Below, piece by piece: positions 13,484-25,400 of a stretch of DNA of 64,000 bases. A program made the position numbers and the translations under genes. The stretch's first letter is position 1; the number at the start of each line of letters is the position of its first letter. The notes under the pieces are model-generated. The model had not been told where the DNA came from, searched no databases, and saw only the letters and a program-made list of their open reading frames with translations. Origin of the DNA: Chiridota heheva (Eukaryota > Echinodermata > Holothuroidea > Apodida > Chiridotidae); contig JAIGNY010000573.1 in assembly GCA_020152595.1 (NCBI GenBank), positions 618,001 to 682,000 on the forward strand, read 5' to 3'.

Positions 13484-16400
13484 CTGATGGAGAAATAAGA
13501 ATTTTATTTTGTATTTAATGCTTTTATGAAACAACTTCTTAATATCAGCATCTGAAAGTGTTGTAAGTGTTCATGATTGTATTTCATTTTAGTTGGTGCA
13601 TAATCTACATCTGCAAGAACATCTCCGGCATTTAAGAATTCTACAAAATTACCAGCAAATCTACCTACTGTGGTGTAGCGGTTATCATACCTGTCTACAG
13701 ACCACGAGGCCCTGGGTTCAAGCCTGGGTTGGGTAGACACGCCAGTGTACCACAACTGGTTATCAAAGGCCGTGGACATTGACTTGGTTGTCGATGTTAT
13801 GTCTGTCCGTACGTCGTACCTGTGTTCTCGTCCAGGTCGTATTAAGCGTTTCGTGATAGCATTGTTACTATCATAACTGAATATGCAGGCGACGACCCCG
13901 TCATTGTAATTGTGTGTTCACTCGTCGTACCAGCAGTCATCTTGTGGAGAGATTTTCTTGCAATACTTGAACACTGAGCAAACCTTGCAGAGTCAACAAA
14001 TTTAGTGAGATCACTTAATTTTGCAAACCTAATACAATCTGGAATTTTGAAAATATTTAACCATTTAAATGTTGAACACAAAAATTCAAAGTGTGATCTG
14101 AAAATTCAACATTTGGTTTGACAAATCTAAAAGTAATTTCCAGCACAATTACTGTCCAGAAGAAGAAATCCCACGTGGTTCTGAAGTTAACTATGGATTA
14201 GAAGCAATTTAGGTCCCACACGGCATCACATCCCATGTCCCCATGGCCTCCTACCCTATGTTCCACATAGCCTCCTACCCTATGTCACACATGTCATCCC
14301 AACCTATGTCACACTCTTGTGTTACTCGTGGCATCCCACCCCATGTCCCACCTGGCATCCCACATGGCATCCCACCCCATGTCCCACATGACGTCCCACA
14401 TGACATCCCTTCTCATGGCATTCCACCCTATGTCCCACATGGCATTCCACCATATATCCTACAAGGCATCCCACCCCATGTCCCACATGGCATCCCACCC
14501 CATGTCCCAGATGGCATCCCACCTTATGTCCCACATGGCATCCCACCCCCCCATGCATCCCCCATGTCCCACATGGCATCCCACCCCATGTCCCACATGG
14601 GTCCCACCCCATGTCCCACATGGTATCCCACCCCATGTCCCACATGGCATCCCACCCCATGTCCCACATGGCATCCCACCCCATGTCCCATATGACATCC
14701 CACCCCATGTCCCACATGACATCCCATAAGCTCCATAGAAGTCTCGTCCTAGCTATCACAGTCCCTGATTAAGCACACTGTAAGGAAGTCTGTCAGTTAT
14801 TTAACTATATGCAAATAACTTGTTGATTAAGAAAAAAGGCAGATTGAAATAATCATGCCTGATATAGCTCTTGGTGCATACCATATGGTATATATTCTAT
14901 CCCATGGCCCCATCCATGTCCCATAAGGCATCCCTCCCTATGTCCATATGCAGTCACACTCCCTGACTGAGCATATTAAGTAAAAAAAAGTCTTGTCACT
15001 TTATACACTGTAGCAACTTTATGCAAATAAACACAATAATAAAGGCAGAGTTTAATAATCATGCCTGATCCAGCATAAATTTTAAGGATTTTAAATAGGC
15101 AAAACTAAACGGCCGGACAGACTAAATCGCCATTACATAGGTTCCTATTATGCTTCGCATGCTCACCAAAAATTATTGATTTTAATTAATTGTGAAATTT
15201 CTTTCTTGTGATGAGTTATTTACTTGTCATCATTATTTTGAGCTCAATGTGCAATAATATTTATCATACAATAGTTCAAACTTAAAAATCAATATTGTTT
15301 GTCAGAATCTCAAAACCTTTGGTTTTCTGGTTTAATTTTAGGTTAATAATTTCCCAATTTCAGCTTAGGTTCCTTATGCTATCGCATTGGAACCAAAAAA
15401 ATATGGAGTATCAAGAAGTGATGATTCTCTTGATTTGTTTCATAAGTTAAACATTCTACAATCAAGATCGTATAAAAGTCAAACCAAATTAGAGAATTGT
15501 TATTTGCTCTCACCTTGACGTCACTTGAAGCTTGAATTTGGCTTAGTGGTTGTTTTAGACCCTTTCCTACCTTCCAAATAATAGTCTCTGCTGGCTCCTT
15601 ATTGAAAGGCCACTCCCTGACCAGGAGTTCATACCATACCGTACTAAAAACAAAAAATAACAAAGTTAGGCAGGGAACAGACCTAAAATCAGCATATTTT
15701 CAACCTTGATGAAGTATTACACATATTTTCTTAGCATCACAAACCTGTATTTCTTTAGAGTGAGAGATCTCTGTATGGTCTGCAGTAAATTGTTTGATAA
15801 ATGATGAACTAATAATTGAAAATAATTCAATAGATCAATTCCATCTAAAACTTTTAATCAACAAATGTTATTTTACAATTGGAAATAATGTAAAGAAGTA
15901 GACCTATTGGAAAGAAGAGGCAAACTGTCATATTACAACAATGACTTTCCAAAAATGTGTTAGTTTCGTGATTGACAGGGTGTTGCTAATCATACTATAT
16001 GTTCAAGATTTAAAAACAGCTAAATTTGACCAACATATATATCACAAAGCTATCACTTTTCCACATAAAATAAAACAAATCTTTTCCATCTTTAGAAAAG
16101 CTGTATCTCGAGAGAATTTGCTACAATATGAAAACAACATCACTGAAATGCTTGATATGAATAGCACATGGCACATTGTGCATGGCACATTGTGCATGGC
16201 ACATTGTGCATGGCACATTGTGCATGGCACATTGTGCATGGCACATTGTGCATGGCACATTGTGCATGGCACATTGTGCATGGCACATTGTGCATGGCAT
16301 TGTGCATGGCACATTGTGCAGGGCATTGTGCAGGGCACATTGTGCAGGGCACATTGTGCAGGGCACATGCAGGGCACATTGTGCATGGCACATTGTGCAG

Positions 16401-19400
16401 GGCACATTGTGCAGGGCACATTGTGCAGGGCACATTGTGCAGGGCACATTGTGCAGGGCACATTGTGCAGGGCACATTGTGCAGGGCACATTGTGCAGGG
16501 CACATTGTGCAGGGCACATTGTGCAGGGCACATTGTGCAGTGCACATTGCAAGGCTCCATCATAACTCTCATCATACATGAAGCTCATAAGAAAATTGGT
16601 ATAAGTCCTTTGTTGAATGTCAAGAAATACTTACCCAAACGCAAACATGTCTGTCTTTTCAGAGAACGGTAGGTCCACGCCAACTCCATTGGGATTTATT
16701 CTCAAGGCTTTTATAAGTTCTGGAGCTAGGTAACATAACCAACCATCTGGTATTACCAACAGATTCCCAATCCTGAACAAAGATAAGGAACATTAAAGTA
16801 ACCACTCAATCCAAACTTTCAGCTCTCAATATATAAATCATTTTTCTCTCATTTTAGCCATTTGGACAATAATTTTTTCGTACTGAAAAGAAAAGTCAAA
16901 ACAGTTTCTTCAATTCCAACATTTCATGCATCAATTTGACCTGTTGTATATTACATCTTAACCCTTACTCTACCAGCACTGTTTTAAAAATGCGCTCGAG
17001 AGGCGGGGCCAAAGACGGGACACCCAAAACGGCGATAATATCGCCGCGTGGTAGAGTAAGGGTTAATCAAGGCGTGATTATTGAAGGGTCCTCTGTCTTC
17101 CAGGCAGAAAAGTCGGGCCCCTTCCGCCGGGACCCGCTGGGCCGCCCACCGATCATGCTGCCTATATTTTCGGTTGGCGATATGTCGCGGGTTGATTAAC
17201 CCTTACTCTACCAGCACTGTTTTGAAAATGCGCTCGGGAGGCGGGGCCAAAGACGGACACCCAAAACGGCGATAATATCGCCGCGTGGTAGAATAAGGGT
17301 TAATCAAGGCGTGATTATTGAAGGGTCCTCTGTCTTCCAGGCAGAAAAGTTGGGCCCCTTCCGCTTTCGGGACCCGCTGGGCTGCCCACCGGGATCATGC
17401 TGCCTATATTTTCGGGTTGGCGCATATGTCGCGGGTTGATTAACCCTTACTCTACCAGCACTGTTTTGAAAATGCGCTCGGGAGGCGGGGCCAAAGACGG
17501 GACACCCAAAACAGCGATAATATCGCCGCGTCTCAAGAAAAATTCCTTTCAAAAAGGCAAAGATATAATTACATCTTGAACAAAAAAAAACAAAATTAAC
17601 TTTTTCTATATTCTTTACCTGTTTTCTCTTGAAAGCCTCTCTAAGCTGAAGAGAGCAAAATCTGTGATGACTACTTTTCCATTCTCGATGAAGATATTCT
17701 TTGATTTCAGGTCTTTGTGGATGATACCTTTGGCATGTAAATACCCCATACCCTGCAAGAAAAACGAAAACGATTTATTGTCATGAATTAATTGTCAAGA
17801 TTGAATTAAATCTTCACATAAGTATCAATACATTCTGCTTTCCCTCTTCCTAAAAACAGAGATTTCTCCCAAAACATAATATACTATAAATAACTATAGC
17901 TTGCAAGATACGGGTTCAATTCTCATATTTGCTTTTTTAGTAGAAAGAACAATGAATATCAAGTAGAATTGTATTTTGAGGCTTATTCAGGGTGTAAGGT
18001 ATTGCTTTATACAAGTCTCACGAATTCCACAGTTGATGAATTTATACAATGTCTTTTCTAGCTCATTATTGTAACATATGGCTAAAATATGGGTTAATTG
18101 AAATACGTATTTGAGTCAACTGCTTTCATTACATCTCTTTGTCAGAGACAAAAACAATGAGTTTACAACAGAAAATGGAGAATTGTTACCTAATGGCATC
18201 ACAAATTTGCATATCTATTGGAATAATAAATTCTGAAATTTAAAAAAAGAGTAAATCAGCCAATTCTGACTCATTGGAGTAAATCTTTTTGGCATGTTCA
18301 GACACACTAGTCCATTTTACCTAACATTTCATGAGTCCTTTAACATTTAAATGAAATTTTACGTACCCCAGCATCTGACAACCCGTCTATGGATAATGGT
18401 ACCCCTAGATTATTTCCTGACTTTGAACTACAATTGCTGTATTATGTGCAGCTTACCTGTGCTATTTGTGTTGCAATTAAGACAGTCTTGTTCATTCCAA
18501 ATCGATCCTTTCGGACATGTATGTGGGTGTACAGTGTACTCCCTTTGCACAAACTACAAATATGAAGCAAGAAACAAACAAAATAAAGTTATTGTCATCA
18601 ATAACACAATGAATGATTAATCCAAGATTAATCCTACAGGATTAATCCTGTAGGAGTGGGGATAGAAGAAGGGGTTCCCTGATTACGGTGAAAATGTATA
18701 GCTGATCAAGATCCTCCACACACATCATTTTCAAACATTACACTATTGATGATTGATCAGCGCCCGAACCCCCCCCCCCCCCCTTCCTCACCCCTCCCTC
18801 ACTCCACCTCATATGTACATACCTAAAATGATTCCTATGACCCTGTAATCAATGCATTTATATGACCTTTTTTGTATGGAGCAAGGAAATAGGAAGGTGA
18901 CATACCATTTGTCAAAAGAAATTGTTTCAAAATATCAATGATATTACATAGATTTATATTTGACAAACTTATAAACCTATTTTGGCTTCAAATACAAAAA
19001 TACTGCCAAGTGATACAATGAATACCAGAGCAAGCAACAACACATAAGAGACCAGCAAATAAAAATGTTTTGTGTTTCCGATGCATTCTTTCATTGTTGG
19101 TTGATTTTCAAGTTTTATCTTAACTTGCATTGCATATCATGAAATATGATAAATAAAATATATTCATAAATCATGCTATGCTCACTACGCACAACAATAA
19201 AATAGAACCTGTTGACAACACTTGTATGACGCAACACATACAGTTTACAAAGCATACAGTTTACACATTTATAACTTTTATTTAAAAGAATTTTACATAA
19301 AGCCCAACCTACATGGCATCACTACCAAAACAATACGTCACATATACGGACCATAACTCATCTGTGTACAACATATAAAATATGTGCGATGCAAGTTTGC

Positions 19401-22400
19401 ACGGTTTTGCCTTTGTTCAAAACCAGTCAGTTTCAAAAACAAAAACCGGTTTTAAGCATTAAACAGGTTTTTGACTAATGCTATTGTAAATAGAAGTAAC
19501 ATGCAAGAAAATGGGGTTTCGCCACGAGGAAAACAATGTTTTTACTCTCACAATGTTTGTTTTTAATCCTCGGTTCTTTTGTGAAACTGGTTGCAAATAA
19601 ATTCAACAATTGCTTATAGTTATTGTTAATGAATGTGACAGTAAACAATAAACGTAACACACCTATCACTTGTGTCTGTCAGTGTCTTTTTTGTCGTTTT
19701 GTAATCCCTTTATTACATATTTCCAATCCCCTTAAAATTGTCACTTTAAAATTCAATTGTTATGTTTCCATGTTTGTCAAAAACATGACATCACCACCAA
19801 AACCAATAGGGCACACAAACAAACAGACAATGCGTTATCTGTGTACCACATATGACCTGTATCCAATGTCAAGGGTGTAGGTCAAGGGAGGAGGGAGGGA
19901 GGGGGGGTGACACTCCTCTAATTAAATAGGTCTGTTGGCAAATCATCAGACCTGTCAGCAAATTAACACTGGTTGAAGTTCAAGAGGCAAAAAGATATTA
20001 CCAAATCAAATTGAATCACATCGACAAATGCCAACACAAACAAGAACCAACAAATTTTGAAGCTTTTATCACAGGGCTTCCGGGGCTTCATCCCTGGACC
20101 CCAAAATCAACTACTCTCCTATAGCATTCTTTTGTGTGTCCTCATGTATACTTCACTGAAATTTCCATATTAATTTTAAGCCATTTTAGGCATCAAAATC
20201 AAGGAATCTCCACAGCTTCTGGGGGATTAGCCCCTGGCAACCTACCAGGGCTTCACCCCTGATTGATTTTGATTTAAAAAAAAAAAAAATCTTTCAAGGA
20301 ATATTTACATGGTTTTTATTGTAAAACATTATTGGAAAGATCATACATTGAGAGCCAATTTGGTACAAAAATCAGGTTGATATCATATTCCATTAAGAAG
20401 ATAAGGATTTTCACAGATTTCCCAATTGCATTTTAAAGTTTTTGTACAGTATAATGAATTCGTGTTTGATGTCATAGAAACAATTCCATTGCAAATGTTT
20501 AGGAATTTCTTTGAATGTTAATTGATTGTTGCTGTATGATTAAAAACAATTTTCCAAAAGTTTTTGAAGTAGGGTATATTTGGCAATGTATATAAATACC
20601 TAACTTTCATCAATTTATTTGTCTAGCAGGTTTTATTAATAAAAAAAGGATGATAGATTTTAATAAAATACATCAATTTTGTGAGAGAATGTGTCGCTGT
20701 GATGTCATACTAAGCCTTTTCCTATTCATTTATTGGCATTTTTTGTGAACCCTAAATTTGAATATCTCTTCGTAGAAATAACATATCAACATGATTTTTG
20801 TGCTAAATTGTTTCTAAAAAAGTTTTCTTTTTAATAAAAGGTTACAAAAAAATATGGGAATATTCCTTTAAATCAATTGAATAGTTGAAAATGCATGTGT
20901 CCACTTCATTGATTTTTTTGTTTATTATCATTATCAAGTCATTTAGGGCATCAAATTCACAGAATCTTCAGAGCTTCCGGGCTTTGCCCCTGAATCCCTC
21001 CCTATGAGGGCTTCACTCCTAATTGATTTTAACTTAAAAAAAAAAAAAAAATATCCTTTTCATCTCTGTTGAAAATGCATGTCCTTATATTAACTTGATT
21101 GAAATTGTTGTATAATTGATTGAAGCCTTTTTGGGGAATTGAAATCACAAAATTTTCAGAGCTTCTGGGGCTTCGCCCATGGACCCTTACCAGGGCCTTG
21201 CCTTTGATTGATTTTAACATAAAAAATTAATTAAAAAAAACCATGTCCTCATGTTAACTTCATTGAAAGTGTTGTATAATCTTAAATCATTTTGGGGAAT
21301 CAAAATCACAAATTTTTTAGAGCTTACCAGGAATTTGCCTCTGGACCTCACCTGAACCCTTATGTGGGCCCCTAGACCCCACGCCATAATACACCTGTGG
21401 CGGCACATCATGCTACCAAAGGCAATGATATTTTGTCGGCAAAAATCACATCTACACCCCCTCATTCAAAACCCTCTAGCTACGCTCCCTCTAGCTACGC
21501 TGCTGTCCAATGTACTGTCATTGAGTTACTGTGTTTACAAGCTCTTTTCAGCAAAACCATATTTAGCCCTGCCCACTACATATATTAATGATATTCAACA
21601 ATTTTATACCATCAATATGTATACACTAGCTAACAATATAAATATATCAAGTTTGAATCAAAACAGACCTGTAGTTGTTAAAATATGAGCATTTGAAGAT
21701 TTTTACATTAAGCCCCCCACCTACTCAATGAAATGCATGACATCACCACCAAAACCAAAAGGGCACATATATGGGCCATGGCTTATTTGTGTACCACATA
21801 TGACATAAACCCAGTTTAACATTCTCTAATTATCGTGTTTACAAGCTCTTTTCAGCAAGATAATATCAAACCCGCCCACTATACATGTAAATGAAATTCA
21901 ATGTTTTCATAACATGAGTACGTACACACTAGCTAATATCATAACTATACCAAATATAAAACAAAACAGACATGCGGTTGTTAAAATATGTACATTTTAA
22001 ATTTTTACATTAAAAACATATTTACTCATTAATATGCACGACATAAATACCAAAAACAATAAGGCACATCTACAGACCATGCTTACCACATATGACATGA
22101 ATCTGGTGTATCGTTCTTGAGATATCGTGCTTGCAAGCTTGCTGTCACAGACACACACACACAAGCCAGCATGACCGCATAGGTTTCTTATGCAATTAGC
22201 ATCGAACTAAAAATTCACCAGAAAGCTATCTTATAAAAAAAAAACTTTTCTTGTCCGAAAATACAAATTTTATCAGTCAAGAAGTAAGTTCAAGATGTTC
22301 AAAATAATGATGACTAACAAACTGGTGATGATCTGAAGGAATTAACAATGGTGAATTGTAAGATTGAAATGAAGAAACTTACTTTGTTATTATGGCAAGA

Positions 22401-25400
22401 TCTGGAGGTTGCATGCAGGCACCTGTGAAAAGAATGATGTTTTCATGCCTTGTCCTCTTGAACTGAGAAACCTTTAAGGAAAGAATGACAACAAATAATT
22501 AAATCCATAAATCAGACAATCACTTAACTCTGGAAACATTAAATTTAAAATGAACTTAAAATGGTAAGAAAATTGAATAAATCTAAAACCAGAAAACCAA
22601 ATGTTTTGAGGTTCTGACGTGCAATATGGATTTTAAGTTTCAACTATTGTATAATAAATGTTACTGCACAATGGGCTCAAAATAATAATGACCTCCAAAT
22701 AACTCAGTTCTCACAAGAATAGAATTTCACAATCAATTAAATTCAACCATTTTTATCGCACTTAGATAAAAACACTTGCTAACAACATACTTATTGCATA
22801 TATGAAACAAAACAGACAAGTGGTTGTTAAAATTTACCCCGCTAAGTGTAGCGGGGATATTTACAAGAATTATACTTCCATGCTATAAATATGCAATCTA
22901 GTCCAGTGTCCTGATTCTAACGCGAACTAAAAACGTAGTTACCAACCCAGCCCTTACCTCCATTATACCTCTTAACATCCCTCACTTAACATTCCACTGA
23001 GGCCTGAAAGAGAGGGTAAGCGGGTCGGGACGCATGAAAGGTAAATATAACTCACGTAATTATCCCCGCTATGCTTAGTGGGGTAAATTTACTTCAAGTT
23101 ATATCTTACCTTCCATGCTATAAACATGCAAACAGATTGCAACCATGGATCGGAAGAAAGAGATTTTGGGTCGAAGTCCACACAAAAGGCTGGCCCTAAT
23201 ACTTAAACTAGTTTTTCTACCTAAAGGAAAAGTTTCCTTATCCTCTTAAGGATGAAAAAACCTCCAAATAGGAATTACTAAACAATAGTTAGCTACTCCT
23301 AGTTATAACGAAGGAACAGGGAAGCAACTGTTAGTAATAACCCGAGTAAAACGTCGCATGAACATGGTTTAGTCACCCAAAAGGACGTGTTAACGGAAAA
23401 GTGTTAGTAAACAGAAACAAACTGTAAACAACACCCAATACGTCATGGGGAAAACTTACAAGGTTTGCCAGCAGACCGGGATGGTTTTGTTAAACACAAG
23501 AGAAACAAAACTGTTAGTAAAATTAAACTAATTAATACATGCCTGACCGGCAAAAATTCCTTAGTAAACGATTAAGAGATTAATAAAATAACAAATGAAT
23601 CATTACTGAAACAAGAATAAAAGACAAAGATATTCACCTCATGCTAGGGACAGTCCTCTACTTGAAAGAACGGCCCTTGCAACTCGGCCTTGATAGTCTG
23701 GCATGTCCTTTAGATATGCAGAGATGATTATGGCTGGTGTTTTCCATACAGCAGCGCGAAGTATCTTGTTAAGGGGCACCCCACCAAAAAGCGCAATTGA
23801 TGTAGGTATGCATCATACTTAATGTGCCTTTACTGGTTGTTCAGTAAACAACGCCAATTTATTGTACATGATTGCCTGTACAATCCATCGCAAAATCGTG
23901 TCATGTGAGACGGCGCAATGCGAATTTTGTAAGGACACAAAGAAAGCTCTAATGTTGTTCTGTAATGGTTGTGTATGTTTAACATAGTACTTGAGACATC
24001 AGACGGGGCACCAGGCCCGATCCTCTGATGTGTCAGAAAACGTAGAGAGTGAAGGAAGAAATATCGGTTCCGGTAGAAACTCTAAGTCTGATTTTTGGCT
24101 AGGAAAGCCACGTCGGGTACAAACTGTACACAACTGGATTTGAAGCAAATATGGCCTACGCTAAGAGAGGCAGAGTAGAAAAGGTAGAGGCAGAGGCCCC
24201 AGTGAGTAGAAAAACTGTTTTGATCGTCAGTTCTTTCAGCGGACATGCAGACAGTGGCTCGAACGGAGCTCATGCTATTGTCTTAAGAACTACTTGCATG
24301 TCACATGGAGGAGTAAGGTTCCAAACTGAAGGTCTTTGTAAGCACATTTCCTTCACTAATCTTTCGAGTGGAAGTGCGTCAGTGATGGTTGAAACATCTG
24401 GAAAGCCCCGGTGGATAGTTGCTCTAGCTGTCTGAAAACCCTTGACTGTATTAATGGATTTGTTCAGATTAAACTAAAACAATAAGAAATCCACTACGTC
24501 ACCAAAAGACGCTGAATGTGGAGAAACCAATCTATTCTGAAACCAGTATCGTAACATTCCAAGTCTGGCAGAATATATCCCCAAAGTGGAGGGTCTCTGA
24601 CTTTAGGCTGCCACTTGGGCAGCTTCTTCCGAAAAGCACTGTGACACCAAGGATTCATGGATAGAGGCCACACAGTCAAATGGACTGCTTTTGGATTGTG
24701 ATGTAATTTGCCGGAGCCCGGAATCGAGACTAAGTCGTCCCTGACCGGAAGCACGTACAGGATTAGATTAGATTGGATTGAGCAGTTGAGGTAACCACTG
24801 TTGGCCGGGCCAATTAAGAGCTACCAGAAGAAACATGTGACACTGATCTTAAGTCGCCTTGTCTAGTACTCTCAGTATTAGTGTGAGCGGCGGAATGGCG
24901 TAGCCCACGAAGTGGGTCGACTTGATCGTGAATGTGTTGACTCTCTCGGGTCCGGGGTAAGGGTGCAGAATGTTAGTGGTTTGTGGTTATTCACACATGC
25001 AAACAGGTCTACGTCCGGGAGACTGAAAGTCATCCAGATCACGTTAGTCACCTGCGGCAGAAGGGCCCACTCTGTAGGAGCTGCTTCCTGGAGGCGAGAT
25101 AACAGATCCGCAACCATGTTTTCCTTGCCTGTTAAGTGGACCGCTGACCTCGTTTGTCATGCACGATAGAAGGGACTTGGTGAGGATCCAGAGTCTCCTG
25201 GACCTCGTGCCTCCCTGTCTGTTGATTAAGGTGTTGTCGATGCGTATTAGAATAGTCTTGTTCCATACCTGAAAATGAATAAGACACCGGTGCACTGCCT
25301 CTAGTTTCAACATATTGATGTGCTGATTGCACCAAGTGCCTGTCCAAAAAACCTGAGACTTGGGACCACGTTAAATGCGCTCCCCACCCCATCAAAGACG

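Noticed and set aside
13660-13740. Working tRNA gene
   Set aside because: A and B boxes fit, but the T stem mispairs and the sequence continues as a SINE-like body.
14243-14759. Pro/His-rich and Trp/Asp-rich frames on both strands
   Set aside because: By-products of the 24-bp array.
16042-16672. Cys/His-rich frames up to 243 codons
   Set aside because: By-products of the 14-bp array, which has no stops in any frame.
17757-18456. Missing microexon encoding four residues between QIAQ and GMGYLH
   Set aside because: Aligning from NKT to GMGYLH shows the same number of residues as vertebrate KSR, so nothing is missing.
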